A stretch of 64,000 nt of DNA from Desulfamplus sp. GTDB lineage: Bacteria > Desulfobacterota > Desulfobacteria > Desulfobacterales > Desulfobacteraceae. Position numbers and translations under genes: made by a program. The stretch spans positions 1 through 64,000 of the forward strand of contig JADGBE010000004.1 in NCBI GenBank assembly GCA_015231615.1. The letters run 5' to 3'. The notes beneath the pieces are model-generated. The model did not search any database. It was not told where the DNA came from and saw nothing but the letters and a program-made list of their open reading frames with translations. Of this stretch, positions 1 to 12,100 are shown in pieces. Numbering within the stretch: position 1 is the stretch's first letter; each line of letters begins with the position of its first letter.

Positions 1-3000
1 AAAATCCGTAAAATTTATGATGAAAAATTGGAAATTGCTATTGTCGGAATGGCTTGCCGTTTTCCGGGTTCAGCTAATACTCCAGCAAAATTTCATCAAC
101 TGCTTTTAGATGGGCGTTGTGTAATTAAGCCAGTGCCTTCAAGTCGTTGGGATTCTAAATTTTGGTTGGATTTGGATCCTGATAAATTAGGAAAAGCCTA
201 CTCTCAAGTTGGTGGTTTTATAGATGACTCTAATATTTTTGATTTAGATGCCCACTTTTTTCGTATCTCACCAAAAGAAGCCTTATCTCTTGATCCTCAA
301 CAACGCCTTTTGCTTGAAACTATCTGGGAGACTTTTGAAAACGCTGCCATTGTTCCCTCTTCCTATTCTGGAGAGCGTGTTGGAGTTTATGTTGGACTTT
401 CCACAATTGATTATATGGGTTCTCACCTTTGGTCTCCAAACCCTCAATTGATTGATGGCTACTCTGCTACTGGTTCAATGTATTCTGCTGCTGCTGGAAG
501 AATATCGTATTTGCTAAATTTACAAGGACCTAATTTTCCTGTTGATACAGCTTGCTCTTCATCTTTGACCGCCCTTGATTGTGCGTGTCAAGCTCTACGT
601 TCTGGTGTTATCTCTTCTGCTATTGTGGCTGGGGTAAATGTTATGGTTCACCCCCATCTATTTGTCTATTTTTCCAAACTTGGGGCTTTATCTGCTTCTG
701 GACGTTGTCGCACATTTGACGCTTTAGCTGACGGTTATGTTCGTGGCGAAGGTGCGGGGGCTATATTGCTAAAGCCTTTGGAGCAGGCACTTTCAGACAA
801 CGATCGTATTCTTGCTGTTATAAAAGGCACTGCTGTAAACCATGACGGTGCATCGTCAAGTTTTACAGCACCAAATGGCTCTGCACAGCAAAAAGTTATC
901 CGTTTAGCACTTGAAAATGCAGGAATAAGCCATTTAGATGTAGATTATGTAGAGGCTCACGGAACTGGTACTCGGCTTGGCGATCCAATTGAGATGCAGG
1001 CATTGGGGGCTGTTTATGGAGAAAATCGCCCTAAAGATCGTCCATTATGGGTTGGTTCGGTTAAAGCAAACATCGGACATTTAGAAGCTGCTGCTGGTAT
1101 GGCAAGTATTATTAAAACTATCTTGACTCTTAACTCTGGTATTATTCCTCCACAAGTTGGTTTTGAAACCCCTAATCCATTGATCTCATGGAGCGATTTG
1201 CCTATTGAGATACCCAAAAAACAGATTTCCTTTGATGAGAAGAATGAAACTCGTATTGCTGGAATAAGTGCGTTCGGTTTTTCTGGAACTAACGCTCATG
1301 TGATTATTGCCCAACCTCCCAAATCTATTTCAAATATTAAAAGTTTTCATTTATCTCCCTCAACGCCAAATAACTCTTATCAGTATAATTTAACAATTTC
1401 AGCTAAAAACCAAAACGCTTTGATTGCTTATTGCCGTGATTATATAGAGTTCATTAAACAGACTGACGATACGCCTAAACAAATTGACGAAAATTTTGAA
1501 AAGATTAACGATATACCTGAAAATATTGACAATAATGCTAAACATCTGCATAAAAAATTGATTGATATGTGCTACACCGCTCAGGTTGGTAGAACAGCTT
1601 TTGATTATAAATGTTTTGTATCTGGTAACAGTAAATCTGAATTAATTGCAAATATAGAAAAATTTATATCTAATTTTGATTCTAATGCTGACGTTGATTC
1701 TACCCATACCAATAATGCCGATTATAATCCTGTTTATACCAATAATACTGACTCCTCTTCTACTATTTTAACAGGGAACAAAATATCTATTCCAACCTAT
1801 CCTTTTCAACGTAAACGATTTTGGATGAATCCAGTTGCAACAGAGAAATTATCAAAATCAGATTACGAAGAATCAAATATCTCTATTTTCCCGGGACAGA
1901 GGATTTTTTTACCGCCAATCTCGCAAAATCTAAATGCTCAAAATATTCAGCAAAATCAAGTTATTGAACAAGATATTGAAGTTTATAATATTGAGTTTAA
2001 CGAAAAATCCCCATCTTTTATACCCGAACACATAATTTACGGTGAACCTATTGTTCCAGCGGCTGCCTATCTCTCCTATCTATTTTCATATTTTACAAGA
2101 GGCAATAGAGCCAATAGCGTAGCGATTGATATTCGTTTTACCGCCCCAATGGTTGTGCATGAATTACGATCTGTCCAATTAGTTTGCGAAAACTCTGAAC
2201 AGCCAAATTTAGATGATTTTGGAACAGCTTTTAAAATCATAAGCCGCACAGTAAATGAGCCGTGGATTACACATTGTGAAGGTCGTTTAGAATCTGCAGA
2301 TAAAGGGTATAATGTAAGTAATCAATTTAAAGAAAATTCTTTTACTACTTGGGTCGAAGATTTTTGCAAGAACAGCACCCAAACCATAACAGGGTCTGAA
2401 TTTTACGCAAGTTTTCAGCCATTAGGATACAATCTTGGAACTGGATTTTGTCGTATCGAACAGGCTTATTGTTATTCAGGGCAAACTAACAGCGATTTAT
2501 TGCAAGGTTATTTTGATTCAGCCTTAGAAAATTCTAATTCAGGACAAGCTGTCTGTCGTTTTAACCTTACGCCTGAATCTGTAACTCAAGGATATGATAT
2601 ATACCCGGGTTTTATTGATGCAATGCTTCAATCGTTAGTCTTTGGTAAACCTGAAATAGTAGAGACAATGAAAACAGAGTCTAAAATCCTAATTCCCTTT
2701 GCATTAGAGCGTTTTGAGGCTTATGAATTACCGATATGCGAAAGTGCTGTAAGCATTGTCAACACTCGCAAAGAGGCTGATTACATTCAAGGCGATATAA
2801 GGGTATTTACTCCTGATGGCGTTCCTATTTTATCTTTCTTAGGATTGACTGTTAAATTGACTGATCAAGCAACTCTCTTAAAAGGTTTAAGTGCTAAAAG
2901 TTTAAGAGCTAATCAAAGTAACAATTTACGTAAAAAAGAGTTAAGCAAAATAACGACTGATCAGATAGCAAAATTTTATACTATCAACTGGGAAGAGGCT

Positions 3001-5139
3001 GAAGAGTTTACCGTTAAATCTTTTAATTTTGATCAAACTCTATCTCTATCAACTCTATCTGCACAATCCACTCTATCTGCACAGTCCGCTCTAACTGTGC
3101 AAACTGCTGTTGAGCCTGATATTATTTCATCATCTAAAGTTTTAATTTTTGCTGACAAGGGAGATTTGGGTAATCAGTTATTCAAAAAACTTGAGGCAAT
3201 TGGAGTTGATTGTCAGATAATTTTACAAGAAAATTTCTATCAAGAGTTGGAAAACCTAAAATCTTATCCCAATAAGCCACTTCGGATTATTTACCTCTGG
3301 GCTTCTGACCTGATCTTTCAAGACAGTCTCACTGCTATAGAACTGAGACAACAGCAGCTTGATGTTCTAAACAGTGCTATTCTTTTAATTAATACTCTTG
3401 CTGAATCAAGACGACCATTTAAGTTTTATGGAATTACTCATGGTGCCTTTTCAATTGGATTGGGAAAAAAATCTTCTGAAAATAAAACTCCTAAAGCAAT
3501 TCAGCAAATCCTTTGGGGGTTAGGTAAAACTGTTGCTTTAGAGTATCCTGAATATTTTGGAGGACTTATAGATTTAGAAATTGATTCAAACAGTGATAAA
3601 TCTCAAATAGAACATTTTGTTTCAGATTTTTTAACTCAAGAGTCTTTGGATCAACGAGCATATCGAATCTCTACCACCACCGATTCTGTAAATAAGAGAG
3701 ATAGCAGATTATTTTATCCTTGTATCAAGAACATTGATTCCACTCACACGGCTTCAAATATCTCTAATACTCAAACATCATCACAACCTCTTGATCTAAA
3801 TGGTGCATATCTAATTACTGGTGCATCTGGCGGACTTGGTTTGCCAATTGCACAAAAACTTGTAGAGCTTGGGGCAAGAAAACTTTGGCTTTTGATTCGC
3901 AGAGAGCCTAATCTTGAATTTTTAGAGGCTCTTCAAGAGCTTAAGAAGTTGGCAAACAAAGATTTAGAGGCTTTTCAAGAGCTTATAGAAAATAAAGAGA
4001 TTGAGATAAAGCTGATTCAAGTTGATATTTGTGATTTTGAAAACCTAAATGGCGAACTAAAAAGGGAGTCGTGTGATTTGACAACTCTTAAAGGTGTAAT
4101 CCACTTAGCTGGAGTCCGCCAAGATGCCTTGCTGCCTCTCCAAACTTATCAAAGTTTATCTGCTGTTATTGAACCCAAAGCAGTTGGGGCATGGAATTTA
4201 CACAATTTAGTAAAAGATTTGAAACTTGACTTTTTTATTCTCTTTTCTTCTGCTGCATCTTTTCTTGGCAGTCAAGGACAGTCAAATTACTCTGCTGCAA
4301 ATGCGTTCTTAGATGGTTTAGCCCAATATCGAAGCTCTTTAGGACTACCTGCTCTTAGCATCAATTGGGGTCCATGGTCTGAATCTGGTATGGCTGCCGA
4401 AGAGAGCGTTGTTCGCCAAAATCTTACCAATTTAGGTTTTTCGTATATATCACAAGAGCAAGGTTTAAAAACATTAGAAGCACTTATAAGAGAATCTGGT
4501 TCTCAAATTGGAGTGTTTGAATGCGATTGGAGTGTCTATTTAGAGCAAACTGGACAACATAGAGCATCTTTGTTTAAAAATCTTGTTCCAAAGATTGACA
4601 AAGGGTCAAGTGTCAAAACATCTAAACCTCCAATAGCACCGTTATGGCAGGAGTTAGACAAACTTAGTCAAGATAAGCGTCATCGACAGTTGTTAAGGAG
4701 TTTGGCAGCTTTAGCACAAGAAGTTAGCGGATTTAACACAACTTCTGATCGCCCGCTTATGGAGCAAGGTTTTGACTCATTGATGGCAGTGGAGTTTAGA
4801 AATCAACTCCAAAAAGTGTGCGGTTTTTCTCTGCCTGTAACTTTGCTCTTCACCTATCCAGGACTTGAAGAGATTGCAAATTTTCTTGAAAAACGGCATG
4901 GATCAGATAAAGCTATAACTACTGAGTCCAACTCTAAAATTAAGCAAGATAGTAAGATTCTTGAGAATAAAACTAACATTGCTAAATCTGATGAATCTAA
5001 AGATATACAAGATAATCAATTGGAAGAATTAGAAATTAGTGCTATTGAAATAAATGCTGATACTGATTTTGGATATTTAGATAACCTCTCCCCTGAAGAA
5101 CTCAACGAACTTATAGCTAACGATTTAAAAGATATTTGA
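1..5139 (+). CDS. Type I polyketide synthase module A, AT-less (5' partial): KS-DH-KR-ACP
   Basis: Elongates a polyketide chain by one unit. The frame is open to base 1 and codons before 28 read as a normal lead-in to a KS domain, so the true start is upstream; residues here count from the codon at 28. The ketosynthase (about 1-430) has Cys176 in DTACSSSL, His311 in HGTGT and His351 in NIGHLEA. Where an acyltransferase should follow there is only a flanking linker, about 30 residues rich in T/N/D/S, and the post-AT motif PTYPFQRKRFW: the AT is missing. The dehydratase keeps HxxxGxxxxP (His668) and YPGFIDAMLQ. The ketoreductase has TGASGGLG (1264) and SNYSAANAF. The ACP serine is Ser1584 in GFDSLMA. 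The acidic helical tail may be a docking element. No ER or thioesterase is seen. The extender unit must come from a trans-acting or neighbouring AT (inference). Confidence 0.93.
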   Translation, partial: KIRKIYDEKLEIAIVGMACRFPGSANTPAKFHQLLLDGRCVIKPVPSSRWDSKFWLDLDPDKLGKAYSQVGGFIDDSNIFDLDAHFFRISPKEALSLDPQQRLLLETIWETFENAAIVPSSYSGERVGVYVGLSTIDYMGSHLWSPNPQLIDGYSATGSMYSAAAGRISYLLNLQGPNFPVDTACSSSLTALDCACQALRSGVISSAIVAGVNVMVHPHLFVYFSKLGALSASGRCRTFDALADGYVRGEGAGAILLKPLEQALSDNDRILAVIKGTAVNHDGASSSFTAPNGSAQQKVIRLALENAGISHLDVDYVEAHGTGTRLGDPIEMQALGAVYGENRPKDRPLWVGSVKANIGHLEAAAGMASIIKTILTLNSGIIPPQVGFETPNPLISWSDLPIEIPKKQISFDEKNETRIAGISAFGFSGTNAHVIIAQPPKSISNIKSFHLSPSTPNNSYQYNLTISAKNQNALIAYCRDYIEFIKQTDDTPKQIDENFEKINDIPENIDNNAKHLHKKLIDMCYTAQVGRTAFDYKCFVSGNSKSELIANIEKFISNFDSNADVDSTHTNNADYNPVYTNNTDSSSTILTGNKISIPTYPFQRKRFWMNPVATEKLSKSDYEESNISIFPGQRIFLPPISQNLNAQNIQQNQVIEQDIEVYNIEFNEKSPSFIPEHIIYGEPIVPAAAYLSYLFSYFTRGNRANSVAIDIRFTAPMVVHELRSVQLVCENSEQPNLDDFGTAFKIISRTVNEPWITHCEGRLESADKGYNVSNQFKENSFTTWVEDFCKNSTQTITGSEFYASFQPLGYNLGTGFCRIEQAYCYSGQTNSDLLQGYFDSALENSNSGQAVCRFNLTPESVTQGYDIYPGFIDAMLQSLVFGKPEIVETMKTESKILIPFALERFEAYELPICESAVSIVNTRKEADYIQGDIRVFTPDGVPILSFLGLTVKLTDQATLLKGLSAKSLRANQSNNLRKKELSKITTDQIAKFYTINWEEAEEFTVKSFNFDQTLSLSTLSAQSTLSAQSALTVQTAVEPDIISSSKVLIFADKGDLGNQLFKKLEAIGVDCQIILQENFYQELENLKSYPNKPLRIIYLWASDLIFQDSLTAIELRQQQLDVLNSAILLINTLAESRRPFKFYGITHGAFSIGLGKKSSENKTPKAIQQILWGLGKTVALEYPEYFGGLIDLEIDSNSDKSQIEHFVSDFLTQESLDQRAYRISTTTDSVNKRDSRLFYPCIKNIDSTHTASNISNTQTSSQPLDLNGAYLITGASGGLGLPIAQKLVELGARKLWLLIRREPNLEFLEALQELKKLANKDLEAFQELIENKEIEIKLIQVDICDFENLNGELKRESCDLTTLKGVIHLAGVRQDALLPLQTYQSLSAVIEPKAVGAWNLHNLVKDLKLDFFILFSSAASFLGSQGQSNYSAANAFLDGLAQYRSSLGLPALSINWGPWSESGMAAEESVVRQNLTNLGFSYISQEQGLKTLEALIRESGSQIGVFECDWSVYLEQTGQHRASLFKNLVPKIDKGSSVKTSKPPIAPLWQELDKLSQDKRHRQLLRSLAALAQEVSGFNTTSDRPLMEQGFDSLMAVEFRNQLQKVCGFSLPVTLLFTYPGLEEIANFLEKRHGSDKAITTESNSKIKQDSKILENKTNIAKSDESKDIQDNQLEELEISAIEINADTDFGYLDNLSPEELNELIANDLKDI
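3052..3105 (+). repeat. 18-bp tandem repeat in the DH-KR linker of PKS module A
   Basis: Three 18-base units at 3052, 3070 and 3088, the last diverged, encode TLSAQS, TLSAQS and ALTVQT. The frame is kept. It lies in the non-catalytic linker before the ketoreductase. Confidence 0.8.
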
Positions 5140-5277
5140 TAATATTTTAGCTATCCAAATAATTTTGCCAATTAAACCTACCTTTTTTACTGAATTATTA
5201 ACAAAAAAGAGCTATATTCTAATAGCTTAAACAATAATTAAAAATAACCCCAAAAACTTACGGAATAATAATTTATT

Positions 5278-6177
5278 ATGGATATAAAAACAGCACATTT
5301 CAAAAAAGCAATATTTGCACCTGTCAGTTTGGCAGCTAATACTCTATTTGCAGCATCTGATGCTATAAATGATATTGCCCGCTATGTTCACTACTTCAAG
5401 GTTGCCAACTTAGAGTTTAAGCCAAGAGCTGACGATATTTTTATCGTTACATACCCAAGATCAGGCACAACGTGGCTCCAGATGATTCTTTACCAGTTGG
5501 CAACCGACGGCAGTATGGAAATTGATCATATTGCCCAAAAAGTTCCATGGTTTGAGCGTCTAATTGATTATCGTATCTGGAATGCCAAAGATTTTGAAGC
5601 AATGGATTCACCACGACTTTTTAAAAGTCATCTTTCTGCCAAAGATATGCCAAAAGGAGATTGTAAATATATCTACATGGTTCGTAATGGTTACGATGTT
5701 GCTGTATCGTATTTTGAATTTTACTGTTCTCATTTAGGTTTTAAAGGAGATTTTGATGATTTTTTCAAAAAATTCATTGATGGTGATGTTCAATTTGGAA
5801 GCTGGTTTGCCCATGCTGCTGATTGGAAAGCAATGTCTAAAACTTCAGATTCTATAAAATCTTCACAAATACTTTTTCTTAAGTTTGAAGATATGAAAAA
5901 CGACTTTGATTGCCAATTAGACAAAATCATAAATTTTGCGGGTTTTAAAATACCAGCAGATAGACTTCCTGAGATAAGAAATCGTTGCAGCTTTAAATTT
6001 ATGAAACAACATGAAGATAAATTTGACCATATTACTTCTCAAATTTGGGAAAAAGGCTATAAACGCTCATCTTTTATCAGGGAAGGTAAATCTGGTCAGG
6101 GCAAGAGAAGGTTTAATCTTGAGCAAGAGACAAACTTTCAAAGCCTGTTAAAAAAATTTCATATTGAGGAGCTGTAA
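5278..6177 (+). CDS. PAPS-dependent sulfotransferase family protein
   Basis: 299 residues, the usual length of a cytosolic sulfotransferase, which moves a sulfuryl group from PAPS to a hydroxyl or amine. The 5'-phosphosulfate loop YPRSGTTWLQ lies near residue 60. FKSHLSAKDMP carries the expected catalytic His, YIYMVRNGYDVAVSY matches the 3'-phosphate-binding region, and a glycine-rich REGKSGQGKRRF lies near the C-terminus, as in SULT enzymes. It sits between two PKS genes; its stop is 3 bases before the next start, whose ribosome binding site (GAGGAG) lies inside this gene, so the two are probably translationally coupled. It most likely sulfates the polyketide or an ACP-bound intermediate. 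In curacin-type systems a sulfotransferase activates a beta-hydroxyl for decarboxylative release, but the thioesterase that works with it there is not seen here. Family assignment is strong; the substrate is unknown. Confidence 0.88.
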   Translation: MDIKTAHFKKAIFAPVSLAANTLFAASDAINDIARYVHYFKVANLEFKPRADDIFIVTYPRSGTTWLQMILYQLATDGSMEIDHIAQKVPWFERLIDYRIWNAKDFEAMDSPRLFKSHLSAKDMPKGDCKYIYMVRNGYDVAVSYFEFYCSHLGFKGDFDDFFKKFIDGDVQFGSWFAHAADWKAMSKTSDSIKSSQILFLKFEDMKNDFDCQLDKIINFAGFKIPADRLPEIRNRCSFKFMKQHEDKFDHITSQIWEKGYKRSSFIREGKSGQGKRRFNLEQETNFQSLLKKFHIEEL

Positions 6178-6180
6178 CTT

Positions 6181-9100
6181 ATGACAGATAAAGCAACCGT
6201 GCCAAACAATCCTGCCGACACTCTAAAAAAACTTTATATAACATTAAAACAGACACAGGCAAAACTCTCTTCAGTTGAATCAGCAGCCCATGAACCAATA
6301 GCAATAATCGGCATGGGGTGTCGTTTTCCGGGTGGGGCAAATAATCCGCAAAAATATTGGGATTTATTGATTAACCAGAAAGATGCAATTATTGATGCCC
6401 CTTCAAGCCGCTGGAAAGCCTCTGACTGGTTTGATCCTGACCAAAGTGTTCAGGGAAAGATGTTTACTGTTCAGGGAGGCTTTTTAGATCAGCCTGTAGA
6501 TATGTTTGATGCTGCGTTTTTTAACATATCACCTAAAGAGGCGTCAGGGCTTGATCCCCAGCAGAGGCTTTTGCTTGAGGTAAGCAGAGAGACTTTTGAA
6601 AATGCTGGACTTGCAACATCTAATCTAAAAGGGAGTAACTGCGGAGTTTTTCTTGGAATGTCAAGCGATGACTACGCACTTGCCCACCGCCATTCAGGAG
6701 ATCATAAAGTTATTGACGCATACTCAATAACAGGCACAACATTTTCAACTGCCTGTGGTCGTATCTCCTATTTCTACGGTCTTGAAGGTCCAGCAATGAC
6801 AGTTGACACTGCTTGCTCTTCTGCACTTGTTGTCCTTCATATAGCCTGTAAAAGTCTGCGATCAAAAGAGTCTGATCTTGCCTTAGCTGGCGGGGTCAAC
6901 CTTATGTTATCTCCTGAATCTCATATCTGTTTTTCAAAATTGAGAGCAATCTCTCCTGATGGTCGTTGTAAATCTTTTTCTGCTGATGCAAATGGATATG
7001 TGCGTGGAGAGGGTTGTGGGCTTATTGTCCTGAAACGTCTTTCAGATGCGCTTGCTGATAAAAATAAAATCCTTGCTGTTATTCGGGGAAGTGCTGTTAA
7101 TCAAGATGGTAAAAGCAATGGTCTTACAGCTCCAAACGGTCTTGCACAGGTAAAAGTTATTGAATCTGCTCTTAAAGATGCGGGCGTTTCGCCTTCTGAC
7201 TTAAGTTTTATAGAAACACATGGAACAGGCACATCTCTTGGCGACCCTATTGAAGCAGAGGCAATTTCAACTGTTTTTGCCGCCCATTTTTCAAAAGATA
7301 AGCCTTTAATTATCGGCTCTTGCAAAACAAATATCGGTCATCTTGAGCCAGCCTCTGGAATTGCAGCGTTGATAAAGGTGATTCTCTGTATGCAGCACGA
7401 CAAAATTCCTGCAAATCTTCACTTTAAAAATCCAAGCCCGCTTATTCCTTGGGAAGAGATACCTATTGTTGTTCCAAGTAAAACTGTGGGGTGGAAAGCA
7501 GTAGAGGGGGGAAACGAATCAGCAGCAGATAAAGAAAAAGTTATAGAGGCTGGAAAACAATCAAGGGCGGTCAAAGAAAGAGTAGCTGGCGTGAATGCTT
7601 TTGGTTTTTCAGGCACTAATGTCCATGTTATTTTAAGTGATATTCCTCAATCCTTTGCTAAACAGGCACTTGCACAAACATCTCAACAAAAAGCCAAATC
7701 AGACCAAGAACTTTCTGATCGTTCACACCATATTTTGACTGTTTCTGCTAAGACAAAAACAGCAGCAGAGACTTTAAAGAACGATTATATAAAATTTTTA
7801 GAAGAGATAGAGTCTCAAAAATCTGATGAGCTTAATAAATCTTCTCAATCCAATGCGTCAGAAATTCAAATTTCTGATATTTGCAGAACGTCAAATATCG
7901 GGCGGGATCATTTCCAGTATCGTTTTGCAGCAGTTGGGAAAGATAGAGCTTCTTTAATCAAAAATCTTAATGCTCAATCTGATTTATCTGTTCAATCTTC
8001 TGTTTTGTCAAAATCGCAAATTCAATCTGGTGTAGCATCTACAAAATCAGATTTAAGACCAACTCTTGCATTTCTCTTTACAGGTCAAGGCTCACAATAT
8101 CCGGGCATGGGACGCTCTTTGTTTGAGACCCAACCAATTTTTAGACAAACGCTTCAAAAGTGTGATGAAATTTTAAAGCCAATTATTGGTCAATCTCTTA
8201 TCTATCTTTTTTATGATGAAAATGCTGATCAAGATATTTTGCACCAGACCCGTTTTACCCAGCCAGCACTTTTTGCTCTTGAATATTCTTTATATTCATT
8301 ATGGAAATCATTGGGAATTGAGCCAGATTTTATGATGGGACACAGTGTTGGAGAGTATGTTGCATCTTGTGCTGCTGGTCTATTTTCTCTTGAAGATGGG
8401 CTTAAACTTATAAGCAGACGCGGGGAACTGATGCAAAGCCTTCCTTCTGGCGGAGGAATGGCTGCCATCATGGCAACTCCTGAAGAGGTAGAAAAGGCAA
8501 TTGCAAAATATGCGAACGCTCTATCTGTTGCTGCATTTAATGGACCTAAGCATACTGTAATATCTGGTCGTGAAGATGCTATTACAGATGTAATTGAGCC
8601 TTTTAAAGCACGCGGAACTAAGGTTGTTCGTTTGACTGTTTCCCATGCTTTCCACTCACCCTTGATTGAGCCGATTCTTGATGAGTTTGAGAAAACTGCT
8701 GCATCAATCTCTTTTAAAAAGCCGACAGTTAGATTGGTTTCAAACGTAGGCGGAGATATTGCTGGAAATGAGATAATGACACCAGCTTATTGGCGTAACC
8801 ATATTCGTAATCCAGTCCGTTTTTTTGAGAGCATGACAACACTTAAACGTGAAGGTGTCTCTATTTTTGTTGAGATAGGACCTAAGCCCACACTTCTCGG
8901 AATGGGGCGAACTGCCTTGCCAGATTTAGAAGGGCTTTGGCTTCCAAGTTTAAGAGTTGGACAACCTGATTGGGACGTTGCTCTTACAAGTTTAGGGAAA
9001 ATTTATGCTAACGGTTTTGATGTAAATTGGAATGGACTATATCCTTCATCATCAACTACTTTTGGGGCAGGTCAACCTGTGGAGCTTCCAAATTATCCTT

Positions 9101-12100
9101 TTGAACGTAAAAAATTTTGGACTCCAATTCCTTCATCAAGCGGACTTAAAACTGGTGCTGGCTTTGACGCTGCTTCTGGGTTTACTTCTGGCTATACGTT
9201 TGAAAGGCTCCACCCTTTAATTGATCGCAAAATTGAATCTCCGCTGCTCTCATCAACCCTTTTTGAGACCCAATTTAATCAGAGAGCCTTACCTTTTCTT
9301 GATGATCACCGTATCTTTGAGAAAATTGTTGTATCTGCTGCATCTCATCTTTCGTTATTGAGCGGAGCTTCAGAATTTCTATTTTCTGAAAACAAAGGGT
9401 GTGTGATTGAAGATATACTTTTCACACAAGCCCTTATAATTCCAGAAAACAAAAATCGCACATTACAGGTTCTATTCTCACCAATTGAGGAGACAGGGCA
9501 GCACGATTTTACTATCATCACTTTTAATCAAAAAGAAAGAGAACATACACAGGAAAAAAATAGATATATACGTCATGTAACAGGCAGGATTGCTCCTTTT
9601 AATTCTGAAAAACAGGCTGCAAGCGAATCAGAGCTGAATAATCTTAAATCAGCTTGGGAAGATTGCAAGACAGTCATAGACCCAGATAATGTTTATGAGT
9701 TTCAAGATAAACGCCAGATAAAACTTGGGGCAAGTTATCACTGGATTTCTCAAATTCAAAAAGGAGAGGGGGCGGCGGTTTGCCGTTTTCAATCTCCAGA
9801 TGGAGTTGATATTGCTGCATGGGGATTGCACCCTGGACTTATTGATTCTTGTTTTGGTCTTATGGTTATGGCTTCTGAAGGAGACCCTAAAACAACATAT
9901 ATTCCATTTGCAATTGAAGAATTTCGTTGTTATCGAAAACCTGATCCAACAGATATTCAGGCAGTTGCACGTATCCGAAGAACATCTGCTGTTTTGGATA
10001 ACTCAAAAGACTCTGATAGATCGGCAGATTCTAATAAATCAAACGGATTGAGTAATTCAGAAGTGTTAGACAAACTTGTTGGCGACATTAAACTCTATGA
10101 TAAAGATGGCTTAGTAGCTGAATGGGTTGGTTTAGAAGGAAGACAGGTTGATCCTGAATCTCTTTTTAAAGATAGTTTGGATTCAGAGCTTTCGGACGAT
10201 AGCGAACAAGAGATAGAAAATCGTGCAATATCAGAGATTAAGAATTGGCTATACGAAATTGAGTGGGATATTCAAAAAAATGATACGGTGTTACAACAAG
10301 AATTTTCTGAACACGATTCGCAACATAAAGAATGGGTTATAATTAGTGATACACAAGCACTTGCATCAAAATTGAGTGAAAAACTTAAAGAAAAAGGTGA
10401 TGAATGCCGTTTTTGGTCATGGGATAATCTTTCAGGTGATAGGAAACTTGCAGCCCTTTCAAGCGATGGCGAAATTTTAGGCGATGAAATTCTCACAGCC
10501 CTTAAATCTGAATATTTAAAAGGAGTTATCCATCTTGTAACTTCAGATTGTGTAGATTTATCAACACAGCTAACACAAAAGTCTCAATCTATAGAGCTTT
10601 TGCAGAAAAATATATGTGGAGTAACTTTAGAGCTTGTTCAGGCATTGATTCAAAGAAGCGGTCAATCAGTTACTGATAACGATAGTCAACCCCGATTGAT
10701 TTTGGTTACATGCGGAACACAGACCGTAACTGGTGATGAAAAAAGTATTAATCCCCATACTGCAACTTTGTGGGGCATGGGGCGCGTCATTGCTCTGGAA
10801 CACCCTGAATTGACTCCTGTTCTTGTTGATCTTGATTCTGACAGCACAATTGAAGAAGTTGCTAAAGAGTTGATTACGGTCTGCAATTCAGACAGGAACG
10901 GAGAAAGCCAAATAGCATTCCGTCAAGGTCAATTATATTTTGCAAGGCTGCGGCGGACAGATAATAGTTTGCCCAAAGCTGCTTCAGCACCGCCGCATAT
11001 TTCATCTGATCATACTTACCTTATAACAGGCGGTCTTGGTGGTCTTGGTCTTGCTACTGCTGGCTTTTTAGCTCAAAACAACGCTGGCTGCATAGTTCTT
11101 GTTGGACGGAGTAAACCTTCACAATTTGTTTTAGCCTCAATAGAAGAGCTTAGAAACGGAAAAAACAATGTTCGTATTGAGATTCGTTCAGTTGATTTGG
11201 CTGTTCCAGAACAAGTTGGCTCTTTGCTTGCTGACATTGCTGCAAATATGCCACCTCTAAAGGGTGTTATCCATGCTGCTGGACTTCTTGATGACGGAAT
11301 GCTGCGTCAACTCAATTGGTCAAAGTTTTGGAAAGTGATGTCTCCTAAAGTTATGGGTGCTTGGACTCTGGATCAATTAACGCGCAATTTAGAGCTTGAT
11401 TTCTTTGTCTGTTTCTCTTCCATTGTCTCTATTTTAGGAACACCAGCTCAATCAAATTATGCAGCAGCAAACTCATTTTTAGATGGAATCTGCCGCAAAA
11501 GAGATATAGAGTCCGCCTCATCTCTAATCGGAAAAGAGGGAATAGGTGAACCTGTTTTTAGAAGAAAAAGCCTCTCAATAAATTGGGGACCATTCGCTGA
11601 AATTGGTATGGCTGCAAAGTTGGACGAAATCAATAGAAAGCGTATCACTTCACAGGGCTTTAAGTTAATTTCGCCAAAATCTGGCTTGATTGCTCTTTCA
11701 AGTTTACTTGGTCAGAGTCAGGAGACTTCTCAAATTGCTGTCATGTCTGTTGATTGGTCAAAATTTATTGGGCGTGTCCAATCAAGTTCTGGTGAACTTT
11801 TCCTAAGTGATTTTAAAGTTAAAAAAGCAGTGGGTTTAAGTCCAAATAAATCAACTAAAAGTTCATGGCAGCAAGAGTTGAGCAAAGCACCAAGTTATGA
11901 ACATCAACCATTGCTTTTGAGTAAAATTCAAACCGCAACCGCAGATATTCTTGGTATGGATTCTCCTGAGCAAGTGCTTCCTGATGCACGTCTATTTGAT
12001 TTAGGGCTTGATTCTCTTATGGCGGTTGAGCTTAAAAACTTAGTTGAGAAGAATCTTAATTGCCGTTTGAAATCAACGTTGGTATTTGATTATCCTACAG